Positions 45,334 through 54,808 of a stretch of DNA of 64,000 nt are shown here, in pieces. Numbering within the stretch: position 1 is the stretch's first letter; every line of letters starts with the position of its first letter. The translations under genes were made by a program, and so were the position numbers. The notes under the pieces were generated by a model. That model was not told where the DNA came from. It ran no database searches and saw only the letters and a list, made by a program, of their open reading frames with translations. Source of the DNA: CBDBZL01 sp031399025 (GTDB taxonomy: Bacteria > Pseudomonadota > Alphaproteobacteria > Sphingomonadales > Sphingomonadaceae); the NCBI GenBank assembly GCA_031399025.1, contig JANNOJ010000003.1:1-64000 (forward strand), given 5' to 3'.

Positions 45334-47559
45334 TCAGGCCGACGCAGCGGCGGCCGCGGCGGCGAGATCGAGCGGCAGACTGCGCAGGCGCTGCCCGGTC
45401 GCGGCATGGATGGCATTGGCCAGCGCCGGGATGACCGGCGGCAGCGAAGGCTCGCCCAGCCCCGTGGGCGGGAAGTCGGAGGTGACGAAGCGAACGGCGA
45501 TCTCGGGCGGGCAGGCGCTGATGCGCAGGAAGCGGAAGTCCTGGTAGGTCTGCTGCACCACCGCGCCGGCGACCTGGTCGATCCGCTGCCCGCCCAGCGC
45601 CTGCGACAGCCCCTCGATCACCCCGCCCTGCACCTGGTGCAGCGCGTTGAGCGGATTGATGACCTGGCTGCCCACATCGCCCGCGACCCACACCTTCTCC
45701 ACCCGGATAGCGCCGGCATCGCTCACCGCGATATCCACCACCTCGGCGAAATACCCCGCATGGCTGAAGTAGAAGCCGAAGCCGCGCCCCCTGCCCTGGC
45801 CGGTGCCGGCACCCGCTGCCGCGCGCCCCTGCCAGCCGGCGTCGGCGCAGACCGCGTCGATGACGCCGCGCGCCCGCGCGGTGTTGAAGGGCGCCGAGTT
45901 GCCCGTCGCCTCGAGCATCCGCCCCTCCCCCAGCGTGCGGCGCATGAGATCGGGCAGATCGAGCCCGGCCGCTTCGGCCACCTCGTCGAGAAAGCCCTGG
46001 AAGACGAAGGCCATGGCATTCGACGTGGGCGCCCGCAGCCAGCCGGTGGGCATGTTGGTTTCGAGATAGGAGATCGAATAATCGACCTCGGCGATGACCG
46101 GCCCCGGAAACTCGGTGGCCGACATCTGCGCAGCGCGCAGCGGCGCATCGTCGGCGCCGTAGGTGACGAAGTGATCGGTGAGGGCGATGATGTCGCCGCG
46201 CGCGTTCAGCCCCGCGGTCAGCTGGTGCCAGCCCCCGGGGCGGTAGAAATCGTGGCGCATGTCGTCGGCGCGATTGTAGATCAGCTTGACCGGGCGGCCC
46301 GGCAGCGCCTGGGCGATCTGCGCCGCCTGCACCATGTAGTCGTTCTGCAGCCGGCGACCGAACCCGCCGCCGATCCGCGGCATGTGCAGCGTGATGGTTT
46401 CGGGCGCGATCCCCAGCATCTCGGCGGTATCGCGCCGCCCGCCCGCCGGCGCCTGGCTCGGCGCCCAGATCTCCAGCCCGTCGTCACGCCACAGCGCGGT
46501 GCAGTTCTGCGGCTCGAGCGTGCCGTGGGCGAGGAACGGATATTCATAGCGCGCGGAGACGGTGGTGGCGGCGCCGGCCAGCGCGGCTGCCGCATCGCCC
46601 GCGGCGAACACCCGGGCGTGGGGCTCGCCATCGAGCAGGGCCGCCGCCCGGACGCCATAGCCTTGCGTCGAATGCGCCTCGTTGCCGTTGCTCGCCCAAT
46701 CCACGCCAAGCTGTTCGCGCGCCTTGTTGGCGCGCCACCAGCTGTCCGCCACGATCGCCACGGCGTCGTGCTGGCCTTTGGGCACGAGACCGCTGTTGAT
46801 GGGCACCACCGCGATCACCCCCGGCAGCGCCAGCACCGCGGCATCCTCGAGGCCGGCCAGCGTGCCGCCGAACACCGGGCAGATCTCAAGCGCGGCATAG
46901 ACCAGGCCAGCCATGGTGACATCGATGCCGAAGATCGGCTGGCCGCGGACGATGGCGGCGGTGTCCACCCCGCGCCGGTCGGTGCCGATGAGGCGGAAGT
47001 CGGCCGCGCTCTTCAGGGCCACGCCCGCGAGCGCGGGCGGATCGAGCCGCGCGGCCGCGGCGGCGAGCTGCGCATAGGGCGCGGTGCGGCCGCTGGGCGC
47101 GTGCGTGACGATGCCGGCCGCGGTGGTGAGCGCGGCGGCGTCCACCCCCCAGCCCTGCGCGGCGGCGGCGAGCAGCATCTGCCGCGCCGCCGCACCCACC
47201 TGGCGCATGGGCAGCCAGTTGACCGGGGTCGAACGGCTGCCGCCCGCGCTCTGCGGGCCGTAAAGCGCATCGTTCGCGCGCGTCTGCTCGATTTGCACCT
47301 GCTCCCAGGAGACATCGAGCTCTTCGGCGATGAGCATCGGCAGCATGGTCTTGATGCCCTGGCCGATCTCGGGATTCTTGGCGCCGATGATGACGGTGTT
47401 ATCGGGATTGATGCGGACGAAGGCATTGAGCATCCCGCCCGCGCCGGGTGCGCCTTCGCCGGCCAGCGCGATCCGCGCATCGAAGGTGAGAACCGCGCCG
47501 GCGGCGAGCGATACGCCCAGGAACGACCGGCGGTCGAGCTGTGGCCCGGGCCGCGTCAT
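45334..47559 (-). CDS. Molybdopterin-binding subunit of a periplasmic xanthine-oxidase-family dehydrogenase (IorB-like)
   Basis: A 741-residue large subunit of the isoquinoline 1-oxidoreductase/aldehyde dehydrogenase group. The N-terminal Tat motif DRRSFLG and hydrophobic stretch indicate export. Molybdopterin-contact motifs are LEPQNCTALW, RIGGGFGRR and GWLRAPTSNAMAF; the catalytic Glu lies in GLGEPSLPPVIPA. Substrates in this group are aldehydes or N-heterocycles. The ATG overlaps the stop of the [2Fe-2S] subunit gene. Positioned near an amine dehydrogenase, it may oxidise the aldehyde product, which is inference. Confidence 0.92.
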   Translation of the reverse strand: MTRPGPQLDRRSFLGVSLAAGAVLTFDARIALAGEGAPGAGGMLNAFVRINPDNTVIIGAKNPEIGQGIKTMLPMLIAEELDVSWEQVQIEQTRANDALYGPQSAGGSRSTPVNWLPMRQVGAAARQMLLAAAAQGWGVDAAALTTAAGIVTHAPSGRTAPYAQLAAAAARLDPPALAGVALKSAADFRLIGTDRRGVDTAAIVRGQPIFGIDVTMAGLVYAALEICPVFGGTLAGLEDAAVLALPGVIAVVPINSGLVPKGQHDAVAIVADSWWRANKAREQLGVDWASNGNEAHSTQGYGVRAAALLDGEPHARVFAAGDAAAALAGAATTVSARYEYPFLAHGTLEPQNCTALWRDDGLEIWAPSQAPAGGRRDTAEMLGIAPETITLHMPRIGGGFGRRLQNDYMVQAAQIAQALPGRPVKLIYNRADDMRHDFYRPGGWHQLTAGLNARGDIIALTDHFVTYGADDAPLRAAQMSATEFPGPVIAEVDYSISYLETNMPTGWLRAPTSNAMAFVFQGFLDEVAEAAGLDLPDLMRRTLGEGRMLEATGNSAPFNTARARGVIDAVCADAGWQGRAAAGAGTGQGRGRGFGFYFSHAGYFAEVVDIAVSDAGAIRVEKVWVAGDVGSQVINPLNALHQVQGGVIEGLSQALGGQRIDQVAGAVVQQTYQDFRFLRISACPPEIAVRFVTSDFPPTGLGEPSLPPVIPALANAIHAATGQRLRSLPLDLAAAAAAASA

Positions 47560-48029
47560 GCCGCCTCCCCCGCATCGGGCCCGCCCGCCGCGCGGTGGAT
47601 CGCGGCGCGGATACGCAGATAGCTCGAGCAGCGGCACAGCTGGCCGTCCATCGCCCGGTCGATCTCGGCATCGCTGGGCTGCGGCGTCTGCGACAGTAGG
47701 GCGGTGGTGGCGATGATCTGGCCAGCCTGGCAATATCCGCATTGCGGTACGTCGAGGTCGAGCCAGGCATCCACCACGCGCCGGCCCACATCGCTGGCCG
47801 CCACGCCTTCGATGGTGGTGACGCTGCGCCCCGCCGCCCGCGACATCGGGGTGAGACAGGCGCGCACGTTGCGCCCGTCGAGCAGCACTGAGCAGGCGCC
47901 GCACAGGCCCACCCCGCAGCCGAACTTGGTCCCGGCCAGGCCGAGATCCTCGCGCAGCGCCCACAGCAGCGGCTTGTCGGGTTCGCGCGCGAAGTCGCGC
48001 GGCTCGCCATTGAGGGTAAAGCTGATCAT
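47556..48029 (-). CDS. [2Fe-2S] subunit of the same molybdenum hydroxylase (IorA-like)
   Basis: A 157-residue electron-transfer subunit with two [2Fe-2S] motifs: CGVGLCGAC plus the following Cys (RACLTP) in the plant-ferredoxin-like N-terminal domain, and QCGYCQAG with LCRCSSY in the helical C-terminal domain. It has no export signal and presumably leaves the cell bound to the Tat-carrying partner. The start MISFTLNG (48029) fits the family; an in-frame ATG four codons upstream is possible. No cytochrome subunit follows. Confidence 0.92.
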   Translation of the reverse strand: MISFTLNGEPRDFAREPDKPLLWALREDLGLAGTKFGCGVGLCGACSVLLDGRNVRACLTPMSRAAGRSVTTIEGVAASDVGRRVVDAWLDLDVPQCGYCQAGQIIATTALLSQTPQPSDAEIDRAMDGQLCRCSSYLRIRAAIHRAAGGPDAGEAA

Positions 48030-48229
48030 CCTGTCCACCATCTTGTGAAGGGACCGTGGCCCTCGCGCGGTCGCCCGCCCTCCGCCGTCCCGGGGTCGCG
48101 CCGAAGCTGGGCCAAAGCTGGACGCTTATCAAGAATTATCCGATGCTTTCGCTTGAACGTGGCCACCGGCGGGCCTAGCTGTCGGACCTGGGACCGGGTA
48201 GGATAACGCCGGGCGAAAGAGAGAGACGG

Positions 48230-48925
48230 ATGCCAGGCCCGCAATCGGACACGAATTTTCGCGACCCCGACGCGCGAAACATCCGGCCGGGCGTCTACAT
48301 GCGCGGGTCGGAAACCGTGGATTCCATCCTCAAGGCCGCCCTGCGCGTCCTCATCGACGAGGGCGCGGCGGCCTTCACCGTGCGCCGCATCGCGGCCGAA
48401 TGCGGGATGAAGGTGGGCAATGTGAGCTATCATTTCCCGCGCAAGGAAAAGCTCGTCCACGTGCTGCTCGACGAGATCATGACCTCCTACGAGGAAAAGC
48501 TCGACGTGCGCGTGCGCCAGCCGGGCCTGTCGGACGAGGAGCGGCTGCGCGTGGTCATCAAGATGTGCCTCGATGACATCGGCTCCAAGCGCACCACCCG
48601 GCTGTTCACCGAATTGTGGGCGCTCGCCAACCACAACGACTTCATCGCCGAGCGGGTGCAGACCTTCTACGGCCAGGTCCACCAGGTGCTGTGTATCTAT
48701 GTGAAGGCGCTCAACCCGGCGCTGGGCGAAGCGGAGGTCCATGCGCTGGCGCTGTTCATCAGCAGCGCGATGGAAGGCACCACGCCGTTCCTGGGCTACG
48801 ACAAGCCGTGGCGCGAGGCGATGCCCGCAATCACCGCCATCTCGATGAAGTGGTTCGTGGAGATGGTGAAGTCCGTCCAGCCGGGTGAGATCGGCCGGCT
48901 GGTGGAGCATTTCGACACGGTCTAA
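48230..48925 (+). CDS. TetR-family transcriptional regulator
   Basis: A 231-residue repressor-type protein. The N-terminal helix-turn-helix (ILKAALRVLIDEGAAAFTVRRIAAECGMKVGNVSYHFPRKEKLVHVLL) is canonical, with a ligand-binding domain behind. It is divergent from the molybdenum hydroxylase genes with a 200-bp gap that contains GATAA...GATAA repeats (minus strand, near 48130-48145), and convergent with a TonB receptor. Control of the hydroxylase operon is the simplest guess. A good GAGAGA ribosome binding site precedes the ATG. Confidence 0.92.
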   Translation: MPGPQSDTNFRDPDARNIRPGVYMRGSETVDSILKAALRVLIDEGAAAFTVRRIAAECGMKVGNVSYHFPRKEKLVHVLLDEIMTSYEEKLDVRVRQPGLSDEERLRVVIKMCLDDIGSKRTTRLFTELWALANHNDFIAERVQTFYGQVHQVLCIYVKALNPALGEAEVHALALFISSAMEGTTPFLGYDKPWREAMPAITAISMKWFVEMVKSVQPGEIGRLVEHFDTV

Positions 48926-49020
48926 GGCGCGTGTTTGCCGCGGTGCCGGACCCCGCCCCGCCCGGGTCGGAGAAGCGGGGGATCTGGCGCTCGCGGCCGC
49001 GACACCGGCCCGCAGCGACG

Positions 49021-51717
49021 CTAGAAATCCTGGCCCAACCTGATCCCGAAGAATCGCGGCTTGATCGTGAAGGTCCGCGACGAGCCCGAGCAATAGGCGA
49101 TCGAACAGAACGTGTTCCTCGTCAGCTCGCCGCGCTTGTCGAACGCATTCTGGATGAACAGATCGACTGACCAATTATCCTTCTTGACGCCGGCTGAAAA
49201 GTCGAAGGAAACAAAGCCGGGGGTGGTGCAGGCTTCCTCGACCGTGTCGGCGAGTTCGTTACAGACCAGCAGGTTGTTGTCGTACACGTTGAGGTCCTGG
49301 GTCGCGCTCGTCTGGTAAAGCGCGGCGCCCTGCAGGTACGCATCGTAATCGCCCATCTGCGTGTCGTAGCGGACCGAGGTGGTGCCCTTAAACCGAGGTT
49401 GGCGCGGCAGCCGCGTTCCGTCTGCGGCGGCCACTTCGGCTACCGCCGGAGAGCCGAACACCGCTCCTTCCGTGCAGCTCGAAAGCTGCGTTATGGCCAG
49501 TGTTGATTGATCGACCGCGAAGTTGCAAAAATTGCCGTCCAACGCAGCATCGTTATAGGCGCCAGAGGTCGAAAGCGTGACATCGCCGAGCCTGAGATCA
49601 GCATCGAATTCGACGCCATAGACCCGGGCCTGGCCGGCATTGCCCGTCATGCCCGACCCTTGGGTGCCTTCGATCACCACACTGTACTGAATGTTGTTCC
49701 AGTTCTCGTAATACAGCGCCGCGTTGAAGCGGAAGATGTTATCCCAGGTGGTCTTTACGCCGATCTCATAGTTGCTGAGCGTTTCCGACTCGAACGGCGG
49801 AGCCGCCGCGACACCGACACCGCGGATCCGCAGCGGACGGTTGAAGCCGCCCGGCCGGAAGCCGGTCGAATAGTTGGCGTAGACCATCTTCGTCGGCGTG
49901 AACTGCCAATTCAGTGCAATCTTGTGCGTCTCGCCGTCCTCCTGGTAGCGCCCGACCTGGTCTTCGGCGGTGGAGTTGGTGTTCAGGCACTGGAGGCGCT
50001 CTTCGGGCAATGGCACCGGGCAGCCGTAGGTGCCGGTGGGCACGTAAAGCGAGGTGGAGGTGTTCATGGCAGAGGCCATCACCCCGCTGAACCCCACGGT
50101 CGAGTATTCCGTCCAGAAGTAGCGAATGCCTGCGGTCAGTGTCAGCGAAGGCGTGATGTCGTAATGGCCTTCGGCGAACAGCGCCTTGTCCTCCCATTCA
50201 TTGTCGCGTTCGCTCAGATAGAAGGCGTCGCGCTTCACCGCCGGCGAGCCGAGGACCATCGTGCCGCCATACTCGACCGGAATGCCAAACCCGTCCGGGT
50301 TTGAGTCGCCGCCACCGGCCTGGGTGTAACCGACGATCTGGTCAAGGCCGTGCGTTGCGTAATCGCTGTTGGTTTCTTGCTTGCGCGACTGGAAGAACCC
50401 GCCGAAGGTCACGTCGAAGGGCCAACTGCTCGGCGTAGTAAGACGGACTTCCTGGGTGAACTGATCGTCGTAGCTCAGGCCCCTATAGTACTGCTGCGGA
50501 TTGATCAGGGTGCTGCACTTCAGTGTTGCGCCCGATCCGGTGCAACCGCTCTGGTCGAAGAACTGCAAGTAGTTCTCATAGCCGGGCCCGAAACCGTCAT
50601 AGGTGACGGTATAGTAGGTATAGTCGTTGAGCAGGCGGGTCTTGCGCTGGTAGTAGCCCGTTGCCGAAACCAGGTCCCAATCGCCGATATGGCCGCGGAT
50701 GGAGAGCGACGCCTGGTACCATTGATCGTCTTGGCGAGTGGTGTCGTAGTCGTGGACCTCGAGGTCGCCCACCCGCGGATCGAAGCCGAAATAGCCATAG
50801 GCGATCTCGCGCTGCAGGTTGATCGTCGGCATGATGTCCCAGCCCGGCGCTGCTTCCCATAACAGCGACACACGGGCGCCGTACTGGTCGATGGTGTTGT
50901 AATCGTCTTCCACGAACTCGGTGTTGTCGAGGGTGTAGGAGGTAGCCGGGTTCTCGTCGCCAAGCTCCAGGACGGACGGACTTCCGTCGTTGAACATCCC
51001 GTTATTGGGGGTGTTGTCGATATAACCGCCATCGCGCCGGTAAAAGCCCATGGCCCGGATCGCCATCGTATCGCTGATCGGGATGTTGACATAGGATTGT
51101 AGCTGTCCGCCGGCATCGCCATCGCCGTACTTGTTGGCCTCAACATCATAGCCGAATTGGAGCCCGTTGAAGCTGGGCTTGTTGCTGATGAAGCGGATCG
51201 TACCTGCGAGCGAACCGGCGCCGTACAAGGTGCCCTGCGGGCCGGAGAGGGCCTCCACGCGCTCGATGTCATAGACGTGGATGTCAGGGACGCCGGTGCC
51301 GGCGATCGGGATGTCGTCCAGATAATAGCCGACCGAGGCATAGGTGCCTCCGGCGGGAACGATGCCGCGGAAATAGGCCGTCTGGCGGCCCGGGCCGAGC
51401 CCCGCGAACGAGACTGACGGAAGCAGCGAGGCAATGTCCGAAAGCCCTTTTATCTGCCGCTGCTCCAGCCTGCTCGCATCGAGCGCCTGGATGGAGATGG
51501 GCACCCGCTGGATGCTCTCGGACTGGCGCGTAGCGGTGACGACGATATCGCCCAGGCCCGGCTCTTCGCCGGCGGGCGCCGCGGCCACGGCGGGGTCGGC
51601 GACGATCACCGGATCCTGCGCCCGCGCCGTCGACGGCAGGACCACGAGGGTCAGGCTGGTGGTCGTGGCGAGCAGGTGAGCAAAGCCGCGTTTGCGCGGC
51701 GCGAAATGCAGGTTCAT
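49021..51717 (-). CDS. TonB-dependent outer-membrane receptor
   Basis: An 898-residue receptor: signal peptide (TSLTLVVLPSTARAQ), TonB box DIVVTATRQSESIQRVPISI, plug (LLPSVSFAGLGPGRQTAYFRG, GYYLDDIPI, SGPQGTLYGAGSLAGTIRFISNKP), barrel ending RLGQDF with the terminal Phe. The plug style is that of the large sphingomonad group resembling pesticin/fatty-acid-like receptors. Seven or more Cys in extracellular loops are unusual for this family. It is divergent from a TPR-sulfotransferase gene, a pairing common in these bacteria; the substrate is unknown. Confidence 0.92.
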   Translation of the reverse strand: MNLHFAPRKRGFAHLLATTTSLTLVVLPSTARAQDPVIVADPAVAAAPAGEEPGLGDIVVTATRQSESIQRVPISIQALDASRLEQRQIKGLSDIASLLPSVSFAGLGPGRQTAYFRGIVPAGGTYASVGYYLDDIPIAGTGVPDIHVYDIERVEALSGPQGTLYGAGSLAGTIRFISNKPSFNGLQFGYDVEANKYGDGDAGGQLQSYVNIPISDTMAIRAMGFYRRDGGYIDNTPNNGMFNDGSPSVLELGDENPATSYTLDNTEFVEDDYNTIDQYGARVSLLWEAAPGWDIMPTINLQREIAYGYFGFDPRVGDLEVHDYDTTRQDDQWYQASLSIRGHIGDWDLVSATGYYQRKTRLLNDYTYYTVTYDGFGPGYENYLQFFDQSGCTGSGATLKCSTLINPQQYYRGLSYDDQFTQEVRLTTPSSWPFDVTFGGFFQSRKQETNSDYATHGLDQIVGYTQAGGGDSNPDGFGIPVEYGGTMVLGSPAVKRDAFYLSERDNEWEDKALFAEGHYDITPSLTLTAGIRYFWTEYSTVGFSGVMASAMNTSTSLYVPTGTYGCPVPLPEERLQCLNTNSTAEDQVGRYQEDGETHKIALNWQFTPTKMVYANYSTGFRPGGFNRPLRIRGVGVAAAPPFESETLSNYEIGVKTTWDNIFRFNAALYYENWNNIQYSVVIEGTQGSGMTGNAGQARVYGVEFDADLRLGDVTLSTSGAYNDAALDGNFCNFAVDQSTLAITQLSSCTEGAVFGSPAVAEVAAADGTRLPRQPRFKGTTSVRYDTQMGDYDAYLQGAALYQTSATQDLNVYDNNLLVCNELADTVEEACTTPGFVSFDFSAGVKKDNWSVDLFIQNAFDKRGELTRNTFCSIAYCSGSSRTFTIKPRFFGIRLGQDF

Positions 51718-52034
51718 AAATCAACGCCCCCATGTACCGGTGAGTCCCTCGCCTCTCCCGCCGGCCGTCCGCTTGGCGCGGATCTTGTCGTCGGATGCTC
51801 CCGGCTCGTTTTCGAGCTATGCTGGAAGCACGATCATGCGGTCCGAAAAGCATCGCTTCGCGGGCAACCCTCGGCTGGGCCGGGGACCTGATCAGTCAAA
51901 ATCGGGAGCGTTCTCGCGCCTGCAGCAAACGAGACACACGTCCTAAATGAGTTATTGACAGTGATTCTGGGCTTGTCAAGCGCCCCCCCCTAGCATTTTG
52001 TGTCGCCAGCGATGGGCACTGCGACAGGATTCGA
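51718..52034. other. 317-bp divergent promoter region between the receptor and the TPR-sulfotransferase
   Basis: A/T-rich relative to its surroundings around 51930-52080. It contains a minus-strand promoter candidate (51951-51979), a C8 run (about 51982-51989), and borders the tandem GTGC/GCAC palindromes. No coding content recognised. Confidence 0.5.
51951..51979 (-). promoter_or_regulatory. Sigma-70-like promoter candidate for the TonB receptor
   Basis: On the minus strand TTGACA (51979-51974) is followed after 17 bases by AATAAC (51956-51951), four of six matches to the -10 consensus. The start codon of the receptor lies about 230 bp further on, so a long leader would result. Confidence 0.35.
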
Positions 52035-54242
52035 ATGAGGCTTGCGTGCGATGCACAAATCGGGTCATTCTTTAAGGTGCAATGCACAAGAGGATTGGAT
52101 GATGCGGGTTGCATTGATGCCACGGCTGCGCCCGGACGCTCGGCCCGCGTGACCACCCGGGAGGCCGGTGCGGTCCGAGCGAGCCCGCCGCGTGATGCGC
52201 TGGCCGAGATCGCCGCGCTGCTGACCGTCCGGCCCGAAGCGGCACTGGCACGGGCCGAGTCGCTCCTGGACCAGACGCGCGGTCTACCGGCGGCAGAACT
52301 CCTCGCCTGCCAGGCCCTGCGTCAGCTCGGCCGCCACCAGCCCGCCCTCGCCCGCCTGGCCGTCCTGGCGCGCGATCATCCGCGGGTGCCCGCGGTGCTG
52401 TGGGAACTCGCCCAGGTCGCCAGCGAGGCGGGCGCGACACAGCAAGCCATCGCCGCGCTCGAAGGATTGACCCGGCAACAGCCCGGGGTGTCGGGCGGAT
52501 GGTTCCTGCTCGCGCGCGAATTGCGCCGGGATGGCCGCTCGCAGGATGCCTGGCGGGCCGATCTTTCGGGCGTCCACGCCTCCTCGCGCGATCCCGAGCT
52601 GCTCGCGGCCGCGGTGGCGATGAACCAGGGCGACCTGACGCAGAGCGAGACGCTGCTGCAGGCCCGGTTGCAGCGGCAGCCTGACGATCCGCCGGCCACG
52701 CGTCTGCTGGGCGAAGTGCGTTGGCGCCAGGGCGACATGACCGCCGCGGTGACGCTGGTCGAACGCGCGGTGGACCTGGCCCCCGGCTTCGACATGGCGC
52801 GTGATTTCCTCGTCCGCCTGCTACTCCAGACCAACCAGCTGCACGCCGCGCTCGCGCACGCCGAGATCCTGGGCACCTCGCCGGTGCGCAATGCCGGCCA
52901 GGCCCTGCTCAGGGCCTCGGTGCTGGTGCGGCTGGGCGACCAGGGGGCGGCGGGCGCGATCTACGAGGCGCTGCTGTCACGCCAGCCCGGCCAGCCCCAG
53001 GTCTGGCAGAACCTGGGGCATGTCCACAAGACGCTGGGGCGGCAAGCCGATGCGATCCATGCCTATCGCCAGGCGGTGCTGCACCAGCCGACACTCGGCG
53101 AAGCCTGGTGGAGCCTCGCCAATCTCAAGACCGTGCGGTTCACCACCGAGGATATCGCCGCGATGGAGCGGGCGCTAGCGTCATTGCAGGCGGACGAGGC
53201 GGACCGGCTCGAGGCCATCTTCCACCTGCACTTCTCGCTGGGCAAGGCGCTGGAGGATGCGCAGGATTATCCGGCCTCCTTCCGCCATTACGATGCGGGC
53301 AATCGCCTGCGCCGAACGATGATCCGGCACGAGGCGCAGGAGTTCTCCGCCGAGGTCGCGGCGGCCGCGCGCACCTTCACCGCCACTTTCATCGCGCGCA
53401 TGGGGGCGGGCGGCTTTCCGGCACGCGATCCTATCTTCATCGTCGGCCTGCCGCGCTCGGGATCGACCCTGGTGGAGCAGATCCTCGCCAGCCACAGCCG
53501 GGTGGAAGGGACGATGGAACTGCCCGAGATGATGATCATCGCCGGGCGCCTGCAATCGCGGGTGGACGATGGCGAGTTCGCCGATTTCGGTGCCATGGCC
53601 GCCTCGCTCACCCCCGCCGAGCGCTACCGGCTGGGAGAGGAATATTGCGAGCGCACGCGCGTCCACCGCCAGACCGACCGGCCCTACTTCATCGACAAGA
53701 TGCCCAACAACTGGCAGCACACCGGCCTGATCCGGCTGATCCTACCCCACGCCCGGATCATCGATGCCCGGCGCCACCCGATGGCGTGCTGCTTCTCGGG
53801 CTGGAAGCAGCATTTCGCCCGCGGCCAGGCCTTCACCTACGACCTGGCAGACATCGGGCGCTATTACCGCGACTACGTGGCGGCGATGGCGGCCTATGAC
53901 GCGGCCGATCCCGGCGCGGTCTACCCGGTGTTCTACGAGCGCATGGTGGCCGACACCGAGCACGAGGTGCGCGCGTTGCTCGATCATTTGGGCCTGCCGT
54001 TCGAGCGCGCCTGCCTCGAGTTCCACAAGACCGAGCGGGCCGTGCGCACCGCCAGTTCCGAGCAGGTCCGCCAGCCCATCTTCCGGCAATCGGTCGAGCA
54101 CTGGAAGAAGTACGAGCCCTGGCTCGGTCCGCTGGCCGACGCCCTGGGCGACACGGTGGCCCTCTATCCCGGCCTGGCTCCGACTGAAGCGGCGGGCACC
54201 GGCGGGATCATGGAGGCGAAGGGGATAGGACCCATATCGTAA
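52035..54242 (+). CDS. TPR-repeat sulfotransferase family protein
   Basis: A 735-residue protein with about ten tetratricopeptide-like helical repeats (residues 50-380; PQVWQNLGHVHKTLGRQADAIHAYRQAVLHQP is the clearest) and a C-terminal sulfotransferase domain. The PAPS-binding loop is IFIVGLPRSGSTLVEQIL, the 3'-phosphate segment is RRHPMACCFSGWKQHFARG, and FIDKMPNNWQHTGLIRLILP lies between. Acceptor unknown. ATG 52035 has AGGA five bases upstream, but the first 40 residues are atypical and overlap tandem palindromes, so a later start (GTG 52149) is possible. Confidence 0.88.
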   Translation: MRLACDAQIGSFFKVQCTRGLDDAGCIDATAAPGRSARVTTREAGAVRASPPRDALAEIAALLTVRPEAALARAESLLDQTRGLPAAELLACQALRQLGRHQPALARLAVLARDHPRVPAVLWELAQVASEAGATQQAIAALEGLTRQQPGVSGGWFLLARELRRDGRSQDAWRADLSGVHASSRDPELLAAAVAMNQGDLTQSETLLQARLQRQPDDPPATRLLGEVRWRQGDMTAAVTLVERAVDLAPGFDMARDFLVRLLLQTNQLHAALAHAEILGTSPVRNAGQALLRASVLVRLGDQGAAGAIYEALLSRQPGQPQVWQNLGHVHKTLGRQADAIHAYRQAVLHQPTLGEAWWSLANLKTVRFTTEDIAAMERALASLQADEADRLEAIFHLHFSLGKALEDAQDYPASFRHYDAGNRLRRTMIRHEAQEFSAEVAAAARTFTATFIARMGAGGFPARDPIFIVGLPRSGSTLVEQILASHSRVEGTMELPEMMIIAGRLQSRVDDGEFADFGAMAASLTPAERYRLGEEYCERTRVHRQTDRPYFIDKMPNNWQHTGLIRLILPHARIIDARRHPMACCFSGWKQHFARGQAFTYDLADIGRYYRDYVAAMAAYDAADPGAVYPVFYERMVADTEHEVRALLDHLGLPFERACLEFHKTERAVRTASSEQVRQPIFRQSVEHWKKYEPWLGPLADALGDTVALYPGLAPTEAAGTGGIMEAKGIGPIS
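52046..52087. promoter_or_regulatory. Two tandem GTGC-N3-GCAC palindromes, candidate operator
   Basis: GTGCGATGCAC (52046-52056) and GTGCAATGCAC (52077-52087) are spaced 31 bp centre to centre, about three helical turns. They lie at the beginning of the TPR-sulfotransferase frame and in the divergent region. Spacing and symmetry suit cooperative binding by a dimeric regulator. Confidence 0.45.
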
Positions 54243-54253
54243 GCTTGGGGAAG

Positions 54254-54481
54254 TCACTCCCGGACGAACCCGGGCCCCCGATCGGTATAGCTGTCGGTCG
54301 CCGGGTCGTAGTCGATGCCCGACAGGCCGCCGAGCACGGTGCCCTGCGCGATGGTGCCCGAAGGGATCACCACCTGGCCGATCAGGCTGAGGGTGGTCGC
54401 GGCCTGCGCGTCGCCCGCGGCGACGGCCGCGGCGAGCGCGCCGGATCCGGCCAGCAGGAACCGCCACCGGGTCATCGTCAC
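54254..54481 (-). pseudogene. Truncated esterase-like phytase-domain protein (N-terminal remnant)
   Basis: 75 codons encode a signal peptide (FLLAGSGALAAAVAAGDAQA) and the start of a phytase-like esterase domain (LIGQVVIPSGTIAQGTVLGGLSGIDYDPATDSY). Family members continue for 300 residues from this point with a YAISDDRS-type segment; here the frame breaks into TDRGPGFVRE and stops, next to the end of the convergent sulfotransferase gene. Most likely a deletion remnant, though a short secreted product cannot be excluded. Confidence 0.7.
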
Positions 54482-54808
54482 TCTCCTCGTTCAGCCCAAG
54501 TCCGGCGGCGGTTCGTTACCCACTTTTGCCGCCAGCGCGACGGCGTTTGGGTGACGCCATGATGACGGTTGCGCCTGCCCGGCCCGGCCGTATGGGCTAA
54601 CGCTCACGGCGCGCGCAAGCCGGTGGGGCGCCTCGGCGGCGAGCGGGCGCCGCTTGATTATCGCAAGCCAGTTTTCCCTTCGAGTGCCCGACCTGGTTGG
54701 TTCACGAGGCGGAAGCTTACCGAATAGCCGAGCACCAAGCGGCGGGGTGCGTCCCTCGCGCGGCCGCGCTAGGGCGGTCGGCAGGCATTTTGGACGAAGG
54801 GGTTTAGG
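54482..54808. other. 327-bp interval without recognisable gene
   Basis: Between the phytase remnant and the cobalamin adenosyltransferase. GC-rich; no convincing promoter, hairpin or conserved ORF seen. The end carries GAAGGGG upstream of the GTG at 54809. Confidence 0.45.

Noticed and set aside
45406..47622. 738-codon plus-strand open frame opposite the molybdenum hydroxylase
   Set aside because: Shadow frame; the minus strand has all molybdopterin motifs and a Tat signal.
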